From positions 434,001-498,000 of the forward strand of contig KV918763.1 in NCBI GenBank assembly GCA_002049455.2: a stretch of DNA of 64,000 nt. The letters are read 5' to 3'. A program made the position numbers and the translations under genes. This document shows, piece after piece, positions 10,901 through 19,400 of the stretch (positions are counted from its first letter, which is position 1; each line of letters opens with the position of its first letter). This DNA comes from Porphyra umbilicalis (taxonomy: Eukaryota; Rhodophyta; Bangiophyceae; Bangiales; Bangiaceae). The notes beneath the pieces are model-generated. The model had not been told where the DNA came from and did not search any database. It worked only from the letters and a program-made list of their open reading frames with translations.

Positions 10901-11895
10901 TCATGGATGACGGCGAAATCATCATCGTCCTGGTGTACGTCGACGATCTCCTGTTGGTGGCATCAAGCCAGGCGGCGATCTACAAGATTAAGGACGCTCT
11001 GCACAAGCGTTTTGAGATGAAGGACCTGGGCGAGGCGAAGGTCATCCTCGGGATAGAGATTAGGCGTGACAAGGCGTTGGGCACCCTCAAGCTGTCGCAG
11101 GGCAAGTACGCGGCGCAAGTGCTGGAGAAGTTCGGGATGGCGGAGTGCAACCCGATCGGAACGCCGCTGGAGGTGGGCCTGCAGCTGGTCAAGGCCGACG
11201 AGAGCGACGACACGCTGCCCTACCGCGAAGCTGGCGGCAGTCTGATGTACCTGATGGTCGGGACACGTCCTGACCTCGCCTTCGCTATCGGAAAGCTGAG
11301 TCGGTTTGTTTCGTGCTACGGCAAGGAGCATTGGGCGGCGATTAAGCGCGTTCTACGGTACGTCAAGGGTTCGATGGACAAGGGGCTGGTCTTCGACAAG
11401 AACTCTTCCTGTGTTCTACAAGGCTTTAGTGATGCCGACTGGGCGGGTGACCACGAGACGCGACGATCGACGACGGGCTTCACCTTCATCTTTGGCGGAG
11501 CAGCCGTCAGCTGGGGTTCTAAGTTGCAGAAGACGGTGGCGCTGTCGACGATAGAAGCTGAGTACATGGCTCTATGTGAGGCCAGCATGGAAGCTGTTTG
11601 GCTCAACAAGCTCGTGCAAAGCGTGGCAACTCAAGGGCTGCTGACAGCGATCTCGGGCGGGCCAACCAACATCAAGGTCGACAACAGCGGGTGCATTGAC
11701 TTCTCCAAGAACCCCGTCGAGCACAAGCGCACTAAGCACATCGACATTCGCTACCACTTTGTGCGCGAGGCCATCACGACGGACAAGGTGACATTGGAGC
11801 ATTGTGCAACGGACGACATGGTGGCGGACCCGATGACGAAGGAGCTCGGCAAGACCAAGCACGACAAGCATGTCGAGGCCATGGGGCTTTGCTGA
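7969..11895 (+). CDS. Copia A Gag-Pol polyprotein, 1308 aa
   Basis: Single uninterrupted frame from ATG at 7969 to TGA at 11893. Domains in order: Gag of the UBN2/DUF4219 type (residues 1-200), zinc knuckle CYYCHKFGHISHDC (about 227-240), aspartic protease VDSAASAH (about 285), GAG-pre-integrase HERLGH...CEPCVYGK (410-460), integrase core with D in QLDLGGPM (about 477), SDNGGEY (about 541) and GVAERLNR (about 575), reverse transcriptase MDVETAFLNGD (about 905) and YVDDLLLV (about 990), RNase H SDADWAGD (about 1153) and EAEYMAL. Order protease-integrase-RT-RNase H defines copia. Several family-conserved residues differ from element B (QLDL for HSDL, VATFTTIR for VAKFTTIR, MDVE for MDVK, YREAGG for YREAVG), so activity is doubtful despite the open frame. 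Confidence 0.97.
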   Translation: MDGGAAGMGGIKIDKLTETNFHEWRQRNKMVLALRDLDDMLDEDGKPTDADARELALWKRRDTKASAIIGLTLGSEQLEHVSGCKTTAEMWSTLQGVFQRKSLMNKMKARREFYTVEMTVGEGMLGYINRVRNLGENLKAMGGEVTEMDVAMSVLNGLTSKYENLLVALDAKGEEELSLDFVKSRLLQEERRQADKSTSTKRIGDMALVGANSRGQGRRGDLSKIECYYCHKFGHISHDCPELKAKKQRQDKVAAIAADDDSDSDDAICLVGNAADTDDISKSWLVDSAASAHMCWMRGCFDDYQTTTGRSVIIGDKGSVATAGVGTVVLNVIVHGKTRKIQLEKVLHVPTMGFNLMSVGMMEERGAEVSFKGGKTIIKIGDKVAACGTRKSGLYHLDMAPLSDIAAVASLQLWHERLGHVNVAGVKRMIKNKDIDGLKCSSMAVKDVCEPCVYGKAAMTPMPSAGGGRVTKRLQLVQLDLGGPMSEPSRGVALYFGTFTDDVSRWTDVVFLQKKSDLLSEYKKWLTKAQLHTGTKIKILRSDNGGEYVSNAFKALHDENGTTHQTTVPDTTQQNGVAERLNRVLVEMARTLMRHKDVDQDLWADAIKTAVYIKNRVTSRALPVGKTPFELWTGKKPDVSHMRVFGSTCWVVLHKIHIDGKFGDKAAKGVFLGYSDGSKAYKVILDDGKVVKARSVVFAETNVSEVAEVAEELPGDENVEVETGLRSTSDGEDVDADNDDKDDKQDDGSDKSADDNQGCGGSQDTLRRSGRARRPPVEYWRPVSLVAHEAPKTYVQAVQGQESAKWQIAMDEEMEAIRKNKTWRLTDRPASRRVLKGKWVYKVKNEVDKNGNNTTRHKARLCFMGNRQIRGLDFNETFAPVATFTTIRCILAMTAANGWELHQMDVETAFLNGDLDEEVYMEQPDGYVDPTYPDKVCRLLQALYGLKQAPKMWYAKLDDFLKSQGFNNINPDACLYLLMDDGEIIIVLVYVDDLLLVASSQAAIYKIKDALHKRFEMKDLGEAKVILGIEIRRDKALGTLKLSQGKYAAQVLEKFGMAECNPIGTPLEVGLQLVKADESDDTLPYREAGGSLMYLMVGTRPDLAFAIGKLSRFVSCYGKEHWAAIKRVLRYVKGSMDKGLVFDKNSSCVLQGFSDADWAGDHETRRSTTGFTFIFGGAAVSWGSKLQKTVALSTIEAEYMALCEASMEAVWLNKLVQSVATQGLLTAISGGPTNIKVDNSGCIDFSKNPVEHKRTKHIDIRYHFVREAITTDKVTLEHCATDDMVADPMTKELGKTKHDKHVEAMGLC

Positions 11896-11913
11896 AAACA
11901 AGAACCGCCGCGG

Positions 11914-11930
11914 CAACAAGCAAGGAGGAG
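11914..11930 (+). promoter_or_regulatory. Polypurine tract of copia A
   Basis: CAACAAGCAAGGAGGAG immediately precedes the 3' LTR, the expected place for plus-strand DNA priming. The equivalent site of element C on the minus strand also reads GGGAGGAG next to the LTR. Confidence 0.75.
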
Positions 11931-12346
11931 TGTTGGACTGTGATGCTCGTCGCCGACTCCACTGGCGGTTCGCGGTTGGACGATGGTCGGTGACCCTTAT
12001 GGTACCCCACATGGTACATTTGCAAGACGTGGTCAAGTTGCACACATTTGTGTTGGGTCATCTTGGGGCGTTACTTTTGGCATGTTTTGGATTTGATCCT
12101 CGCTTTGCTCTAGTGGCTTTTGATTTGGTGAGTGATTCGATTTGGTGCGAGGACGTGGGCGTCGGTGTGGGCGCGAGAGGGGGGAGCACTTGGGCCGGTG
12201 GGGACTATTTGAGAGGTGCTCTCGGTTGGGAGAGGCGGGCGATCCTGAGGACAACCAACAAAGCACGTTCGCACACACACACAAGCTCAAGCCACTCAAC
12301 CACATCACCGTGGTCCCCCAACCCCTATCCCCACTGCGTTTCAACA
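11931..12346 (+). repeat. 3' LTR of copia A
   Basis: 416 bp, two differences from the 5' LTR at 7392-7807, followed by GTGGG. Confidence 0.95.
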
Positions 12347-12351
12347 GTGGG

Positions 12352-12650
12352 CGGGGCCTCGGGCGGGGCCTCGGTGCGCCTGCCACCCCGAGCGCCGGCA
12401 CCTCGGCCGGCAGCGGGGGGGGTGCAGGCGGGCGCGCCCCGGCTGACGACAGCGGGAGGCGCCCAAGGCCGGCGGCGACGGCCCGCCGGCCCCCCTGCCC
12501 CGAGCGGGCGCGGCCGCGCCGCCCACGCCGCGCCGACCAGCGCCGGGGGGGGGGGCACCCCAGCGCCCGCGCGGCCGCCACCGGCACCGTCATCTCGCGT
12601 GGCATGCGCCTTGCCGACCATGTTGGCAAGCGAGGCGAGCCGCCGCCATG
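12352..12650 (-). pseudogene. Probable N-terminal segment of AAA copy 2, separated by copia A
   Basis: Copia A has a clean GTGGG duplication, so 12352 onward was originally joined to 7391. On the minus strand an ATG at about 12650 (MAAARLACQH) follows a TATA box at 12801-12808, and adding this 300 nt to the 370 nt before Walker A gives about 220 codons, close to the 190 of copy 1. The GC-rich, low-complexity sequence has no domain and its frame is unclear, so the link is positional inference. Confidence 0.35.
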
Positions 12651-12656
12651 TCACAA

Positions 12657-12689
12657 GGGGGGGGGAGGGGGGGGGGGGGGGGGGGGGGG
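12657..12689. repeat. Poly-G runs (G9-A-G23)
   Basis: Nine G, one A, then 23 G on the plus strand, in the leader of AAA copy 2. It can form G-quadruplexes and is hard to sequence accurately. Confidence 0.85.
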
Positions 12690-12800
12690 CGCCCGACCGA
12701 CAAGGCCCCGGGGGCAGTGGGGGTGGGGTGGGAGGAGGGTGTCGCTGCCTGGACCACCGCGTTGTCCGTCTCTTGCCCCGACCCGCAGCGCCAACCAATC

Positions 12801-12808
12801 ATTTATAG
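12801..12808 (-). promoter_or_regulatory. TATA box and CCAAT-like context, candidate promoter of AAA copy 2
   Basis: CTATAAAT on the minus strand, about 150 nt before the ATG near 12650. ATTGGTTGG, an inverted CCAAT motif, lies on the same strand just after it, so the two are not in classical order. Spacing suits a host promoter now separated from most of its gene by copia A. Confidence 0.4.
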
Positions 12809-13173
12809 GGGCTCGCGCCCGCGGGACGACCAATTGCGATAGACCGACAGCCCAGTCTCATCATCAGGAATGCAGCCGTGCCCCACACCAGAAACAACAA
12901 CCGCCAGTCCCGTGGGCCCTGTGGCAGAGCCGTTCAATACCACAGTCGGTGTTTGCACCCACCACCCATATAATACCGTACTGTCTGTCCCTGGCGCAAT
13001 TCTGGATCAGTGACGCAAAGCTGGATCACCGGAATCGTCGATTCCAGCTCATTTGCCCGGTTTGATACCGCTTTTTCTCTCTACTGTAGCGCTGCTACAA
13101 AAAGACAACAGCGGCGGGAGAAAAAATATGCCAACAGAAAGCCCAGAGGAAGGCGCATCCTTTGCTGTTGTTA
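12809..13173. other. No supported gene
   Basis: Mixed-composition sequence with short open frames only. A small hairpin GTAGCGCTGCTAC lies near 13087. Confidence 0.4.
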
Positions 13174-13314
13174 TTGCTGATTCCCCAATTCTGTCCTGTA
13201 AAGATCGGGCCGGACGTGCACTGCTGTCGGGCTGCTCGACCAATGAGAGATCTGCATTCTTTGCCGTTCCACCACCATTCCTGGGCGATGAGGACAGCAT
13301 TGGGGGGTCAGCAA
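13174..13314. mobile_element. 141-bp TA-flanked MITE
   Basis: Ends TTGCTGATTCCCCAATTCTG (left) and TTGCTGACCCCCCAATGCTG (right, reverse complement), flanked by TA at 13172-13173 and 13315-13316. Non-coding. Same family as the end at 1-33. Confidence 0.75.
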
Positions 13315-13352
13315 TATGTGCCCTCGTATGCTCGAAAAGAAACTGAGACGGT

Positions 13353-13353
13353 N
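13353..13353. other. Ambiguous base N at a similarity break
   Basis: The only N in the window. Leader sequence related to copia C stops matching at this point, so it may mark an assembly join rather than a single uncertain base. Confidence 0.6.
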
Positions 13354-13614
13354 GCGGCCGTAGTCCGACATGTTGACGACAGCGGCGCAACCAAGCACCG
13401 CACTGACGACGTCGACGGCGGTATCGGCCCGCGCGACGCCGGAACACACCGCAACCCGAGCAACGTCGTCCGACCAGCGACCGCAGGGAAGACGACGATG
13501 ACCACCAGCGACAGCTGGGCCCATAACCTGTTGGGATTCGAAAATTGTACCACTCAGCTACAGCCACAATACCGGTGTGAATGGTCCTGAGGAGTTCAAA
13601 CTTATAGTCCAACA
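13354..13614 (-). mobile_element. Copia-type fragment: 86-bp LTR, primer site and leader
   Basis: On the minus strand 13614-13529 begins TGTTGGACTATAAG and ends CGAATCCCAACA, an 86-bp LTR. GGTTATGGGCCCAG (13528-13515) follows it, then leader GCTGTCGCTGGTGGTCATCG, about 80% like the leader of copia C, to the first codons (VNMSDYGR versus VNMADHGC in C). The match ends at N 13353; no body or second LTR is present. The insertion point, 13615, falls within the protease region of gypsy D just after RSIRWTD. Confidence 0.7.
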
Positions 13615-15506
13615 GTCCGTCCAACGGATGGACCTATCTTGAGGCAGGATGGCGTGGACGTTGTCGTCGATGAACGTGCAGCCCAAGATGACCAGGATCG
13701 ACAGGTCGTCGACGACGAGGAAGGGAACCGGGACCATCCGTGCGCCCGTCTGAAGCCACAGCGTGACGGTCCCGCTAGTGCGTAACCGTGCGTTGTTGGC
13801 GTCTCGCAGACGTACCTGTTCCTCCTCCTTGGAAGTGACCACCTGGCGGAGCCATTCAGGAGCGAGGGCGTCCCGGCGGACCAAGATGGGGCCCGCCCCC
13901 GTGTCGACGACGACGCCGAACGGGCGGAGGGACGGCTTTTCCAGCCCCAGGGAGGCCACGATGCGGTAGTTGTGCAGGCTGAAAAGCAGCACTTCCCCGC
14001 CCCAGGGCGGGGTGCCCGGCGCGTGCGTGGTGTCCGCGACGGCGGCGGCGTGGCGGCGAAAGCGGGTACGTTCGCGCCAAGCGCGTACCCCGAGGCGCCG
14101 CCGGAGCCCCGGCCCGGTGCGCGCCCCGTTGGCGGGTAGGTCCGCTGGGATGCCATCCCCGCCACCCCACGGCCGGGGGTCGGAGTGGCCCAGTGCCAGG
14201 ACCGACGCAGCGACCGGCGGAGACGAAGGGACGGCCTCGGTGGCCACCGGCGTCGCTGGGACGGGGCAGTGGTCCGGCACGTCCGCCGTCGCGTGGCCGA
14301 CCCCCCCAGGCCGCGCGAGGATGCGGGGCAGAAGGCGGGCGCCGGCGGGAATCCCGCTGCGGCCCGCTGCTTGCGTACCTGGCGCAGGCGGGTCGCCATG
14401 ATGTAGCAGTGCCGGTGTGCCTTGAGATGGACGACGTCCGTGGGCAGCCCACTAAGAGGGGCTGCCCCTGACTCGTTTCCCTGGGCGTGGCAGGCGCGGC
14501 CGTCCCCGTGACTCGCGCCGTCGGCGCCCGCGATCCACTCCTCGGAGGAACTCTCCCCCTCGTCGCCTGGTACGTCCGGGTACGCCCGGTCATCCGTTTC
14601 CACGGCGTGGACGAGGGCAGCCGTGCCCGGCGGGACGGTCGCATGGGTGGCGCCGGTCGGCGGTACCGGTGGAACCGGTGGTCCTGCGCCCAGGGGCAGG
14701 GGTGCCGGCGGCGCCGGTCCCCGCCCGTTGCGGTGTGCCGCGACTGCCTCGCGCAGCGTGCGCCCGTGGGCCCGCACCTCAGGAGACTGGGCGGGGCACT
14801 CCCACACCCAGTGCCCCAGGTGGCCACAGAACGAGCAGGCCCCCCGCCGACGTGGCAAGGGCCCGGCCTCGGGTGCCCCACTCCATCCACCGCCACGCGG
14901 TGGAGGAGCCCCGCCTCGGGGAAACCGCGGGGGGCAATTCGAGTGCGGGAAGACGGTTCCCGCCCGTGGAGGCACCGGGGTGCCCGGCGCCAGGGTACCG
15001 CGCCCACGCCCCGCCCCCGTGTGCACGGGGTACAACTCCGGGCGCCCGCCCCACGCGGGCTGCTCTTGCCAGCCCGACGCGTGCGGCAGACTGTCCACCG
15101 GTAATACCGGGACGTCGCCCGGGGACCCGTACGCAACGGGCGTCCCCGACGCGGCCAACACCGCGGCCCACTCGGCCCGCTCCGTCTCGGTCCCGTAGTC
15201 CGTGACGGACAGAGCAGCCGCGGCCGAGGCAGCTCCCATCGGGAGAGCGACGGATGCCGCCGGCCGGGCCCGACGGGCCTCCCGTTCTTCGCCGCCGACC
15301 GACCGGGAGGTGCTCCCCTTGGGCTTGGCCTGGAGCTTGACCCCCCGGGCCTCCCGGGTGGCTGCTCCCGTCTTGGCAAGGAACTTGCGCAGCTTGGGGA
15401 AGGTCCAACCCTGGGTTTTGAAGTTCCGCCCCAGGGCCCGGATTTCCCGTCCAACACCCTTGAGTAGGATACTCTTCAGCTCGGCCTCTCGTAGGACCGA
15501 GCCCAA
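13615..15506 (-). pseudogene. Gypsy D gag C-terminus and protease
   Basis: From about 15556 the frame reads KDEHEFANRILDANSALGSV, then REAELKSILLKGVGREIRAL, a capsid-like helical region, a basic linker, Pro/Gly-rich sequence and a CX2CX4HX4C zinc knuckle near 14840. The protease block lies in a second frame (14280 to 13615): DTGAG is the expected aspartic-protease active site and LGCTFIDDNVHAILP the downstream conserved segment. A frame change between knuckle and protease may be natural frameshifting or decay. It ends at the LTR boundary at 13615. Confidence 0.65.
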
Positions 15507-15781
15507 GGCACTGTTAGCATCGAGGATGCGGTTCGCAAACTCGTGCTCGTCTTTTCACTTCTCTTGAAATGCTTGCACGATAGACTGGAGGTGGTCCACC
15601 AGGTCGTCCCCGTCGAGGTACTCGTCGAGCAGGGCGTGGACCGCGCGCTTGTACGTAAGTTGCCGCGAGGCGCGGGTGTCCTTGGCGCGCGCTGGAGCAC
15701 GCCGAGCACCTCGCTCGTAACGAAGTACTGCAGCAGTGTCACTGCCGCACCCTCGTTCAGCCCGCTGTCGTCGCATTCCGT

Positions 15782-15909
15782 CTAGAAGTTCCCAAGGAAC
15801 GCCACCAACCCCAACGGGGTGTCGCCCGCAAACTGCCGCGAGGTGTGCATCAAGGCCTTGACGTCCGCGCGGATGCCGCGGATGGAATTGCCTCGCGGGA
15901 GGTGTAGGC
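15782..15909 (-). pseudogene. Gypsy D gag segment left of copia B
   Basis: Reads LHLPRGNSIRGIRADVKAL then MHTSRQFAGDTPLGLVAFLG to a TAG at 15782-15784, after which the same frame continues TECDDSGLNEGAAVTLLQYF. It is the direct continuation of the gag at 20865-22187 once copia B and one TAGGC copy are removed. Confidence 0.65.
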
Positions 15910-16325
15910 TGTTGGACTGTGATGCTCGTCGCCGACTCCTTTGGCGGTTCGCGGTTGGACGATGGTCGGTGACCCTTATGGTACCCCACATGGTACATTT
16001 GCAAGACGTGGTCAAGTTGCACACATTTGTGTTGGGTCATCTTGGGGCGTTACTTTTGGCATGTTTTGGATTTGATCTTCGCTTTGCTCTAGTGGCTTTT
16101 GATTTGGTGAGTGATTCGATTTGGTGCGAGGGCGTGGGCGTCGGTGTGGGCGCGAGAGGGGGGAGCACTTGGGCCGGTGGGGACTATTTGAGAGGTGCTC
16201 TCGGTTGGGAGAGGCGGGCGATCCTTAGGACAACCAACAAAGCACGTTCGCACACACACACAAGCTCAAGCCACTCAACCACTTCACCGTGGTCCCCCAA
16301 CCCCTATCCCCACTGCGTTTCAACA
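15910..16325 (+). repeat. 5' LTR of copia B
   Basis: 416 bp, shares CCTTTGGCGG and GATCTTCGC variants with its partner and not with element A, so the pair has not recombined with A. Confidence 0.95.
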
Positions 16326-16339
16326 GGTTATGGGCCCAG
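16326..16339 (+). promoter_or_regulatory. Primer-binding site of copia B
   Basis: GGTTATGGGCCCAG, identical to the site in A, complementary to the initiator tRNA-Met anticodon arm. Confidence 0.85.
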
Positions 16340-16486
16340 AGCCGGGGCTGTGACAAGAGCAAGGTGTGCCAGCTGGTGTCGCGACGGTCGCGGCAAGTGC
16401 GAAGAAGACGAGGTCAAGGTGGTTCAAGGACGTGACGGTCAAGGCGCACGGCTCGGCAAGGTCGGGCGCATTGACAAGACCACATC

Positions 16487-19400
16487 ATGGACGGAGGCGC
16501 TGCCGGCATGGGCGGCATCAAGATCGACAAGTTGACGGAGACGAACTTTCACGAATGGCGTCAGCGCATTAAGATGGTCCTCGCGCTGCGCGACCTGGAC
16601 GATATGCTTGACGAAGACGGCAAGCCGACGGACGCGGATGCCCGCGAGTTGGCGGTGTGGAAGCGTCGAGACACGAAGGCGAGCGCCATCATCGGGCTCA
16701 CCCTTGGATCTGAGCAGCTTGAGCACGTGTCGGGCTGCAAGACGACGGCAGAAATGTGGTCGACGCTGCAAGGTGTCTTCCAGCGCAAGAGTTTGATGAA
16801 CAAGATGAAGGCGCGACGCGAGTTCTACACCGTCGAAATGACCGTCGGTGAGGGCATGCTGGGCTACATCAACCGCGTGCGCAACCTCGGCGAGAACCTC
16901 AAGGCCATGGGCGGCGAGGTGACGGAGATGGATGTTGCCATGAGTGTCCTCAACGGGCTAACGTCCAAGTACGAGAACCTGCTGGTGGCTCTCGACGCCA
17001 AGGGCGAGGACGAGCTGAGCCTCGACTTTGTCAAGAGCCGCTTGCTTCAGGAGGAGCGGCGGCAGGCGGACAAGTCAACGTCGACCAAGCGCATTGGCGA
17101 CATGGCACTCGTCGGTGCCAACTATCGAGGTCAAGGCCGCCGTGGTGACCTCTCCAAGATCGAGTGTTACTACTGCCATAAGTTTGGGCATATCTCTCAC
17201 GATTGCCCAGAGCTCAAGGCCAAGAAGCAGAGACAGGACAAGGTGGCCGCGATTGCGGCTGACGATGGTAGCGACAGCGACGACGCCATCTGTTTGGTGG
17301 GCAATGCGGCTGACACCGATGACATCTCCAAGTCGTGGCTTGTCGATTCTGCGGCGTCTGCACACATGTGCTGGATGCGCGGGTGCTTCGACGACTACCA
17401 GACGACTACGGGACGCAGCGTCACCATGGGTGACAAGGGGTCCGTAGCCACGGCGGGCGTCGGAACCGTCGTGCTCAATGTCATCGTTCACGGCAAGACG
17501 CGCAAGATCAAGTTGGAGAAGGTGCTCCATGTTCCTACCATGGGCTTCAAACTCATGTCGGTCGGCATGATGGAGGAGCGTGGTGCGGAAGTGTCATTCA
17601 AGGGCGGTAAGACGATCATCAAGATTAGCGACAAGGTTGCTGCGTGCGGCACGCGGAAGAGTGGGCTCTACCACCTGGACATGGCCCCACTGTCGGATAT
17701 TGCTGCGGTGGCCTCTCTTCAGCTTTGGCATGAGCGCCTTGGGCACGTCAACGTGGCTGGCGTTAAGCGGATGATCAAGAACAAGGACATCGATGGACTC
17801 AAGTGCTCTTCCATGGCGGTCAAGGACGTCTGCGAGCCGTGCGTGTATGGGAAGGCGGCTATGACGCCTATGCCTAGTGCAGGAGGAGGTCGAGTGACCA
17901 AGCGCCTGCAGCTCGTTCACTCGGACCTGGGCGGGCCAATGTCGGAGCCGTCGCGTGGCGGTGCGCTCTACTTTGGAACCTTCACTGACGACTTCTCCCG
18001 CTGGACAGACGTGGTCTTCCTGCAGAAGAAGAGCGATCTGCTCTCTGAGTACAAGAAGTGGCTGACGAAGGCCCAGCTGCACACGGGAACCAAGATCAAA
18101 ATCCTTCGCTCCGACAATGGCGGCGAGTATGTGTCAAACGCATTTAAGGCTCTTCACGATGAGAACGGCACGACGCACCAGACCACGGTGCCCGACACGC
18201 CGCAGCAGAACGGGGTTGCTGAGCGGCTCAACCGAGTTCTCGTGGAGATGGCTCGAACCATGATGCGACACAAGGACGTTGATCAGGATCTTTGGGCGGA
18301 TGCCATCAAGACGGCGGTGTACATCAAGAACCGCGTCACCAGCCGGGCGCTTCCCGTCGGCAAGACGCCGTTTGAGCTGTGGACCGGGAAGAAGCCCGAC
18401 GTAAGCCACATGCGGGTTTTTGGGTCGACATGCTGGGTGGTGCTGCACAAGAGTCACATCGACGGCAAGTTTGGCGACAAGGCGGCGAAGGGCGTCTTCT
18501 TAGGCTATCCCGACGGCAGCAAGGCGTACAAGGTCATCCTCGACGACGGCAAGGTCGTCAAGGCACGAAGCGTCGTGTTCGCCGAGACGAACATAAGCGA
18601 GGTGGCAGAAGTTGCAGAGGAGCTCCCCGGAGACGAAAACGTCGAAGTCGAGACGGGCTTGCGTTCTACAAGCGACGGCGAAGACGTAGATGCTGACAAT
18701 GACGACAAGGATGACAAGCAGGACGATGGATCTGAGAAGTCCGCGGACGACAATCAAGGTTGTGGCGGCTCTCAAGACACGCTGCGTCGGTGCGGCAGAG
18801 CGCGGCGACCACCTGTCGAGTACTGGCGCCCGGTGAGTCTGGTTCCTCACGAGGCGCCTAAGACGTACGTACAAGCCGCTCAAGGGCAGGAATCGGCGAA
18901 GTGGCAGATTGCCATGGACGAGGAGATGGAGGCCATCCGCAAGAACAAGACTTGGCGCTTGACGGATCGCCCTGCCAGTCGACGCGTGCTGAAGGGCAAA
19001 TGGGTGTACAAGGTCAAGAACGAGGTTGACAAGAACGGGAACAACACAACGCGGCACAAGGCGCGCCTGTGCCTCATGGGGAACCGGCAGATCAAGGGGC
19101 TCGACTTCAACGAGACGTTTGCGCCGGTGGCCAAGTTCACTACCATCCGATGCATCCTGGCGATGACGGCGGCGAACGGGTGGGAGCTACATCAGATGGA
19201 CGTCAAGACGGCATTCCTTAACGGCGACCTTGACGAGGAGGTCTACATGGAGCAGCCAGACGGCTATGTCGATCCGACGTATCCTGACAAGGTGTGTCGT
19301 CTCCTCCAAGCGCTGTATGGGCTGAAGCAAGCTCCCAAGATGTGGTACGCCAAACTCGACGACTTCCTCAAGTCACAAGGGTTCAATCAAATTGACCCGG

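Larger units (their letters stand above)
7392..12346 (+). mobile_element. Ty1/copia retrotransposon A, full length, 4955 bp
   Basis: Complete element: 416-bp LTRs (TGTTGG...CCAACA-type ends TGTTG/CAACA), primer site after the 5' LTR, one long Gag-Pol frame, purine tract before the 3' LTR. GTGGG at 7387-7391 and 12347-12351 is the 5-bp target duplication. The two LTRs differ at only two positions (CTCTTGG/CTTTTGG; CACTTCACC/CACATCACC), so insertion is recent. It sits in the 5' region of AAA copy 2, in opposite orientation. It shares LTR variants (CCACTGGCGG, GATCCTCGC) not found in element B. Confidence 0.97.
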
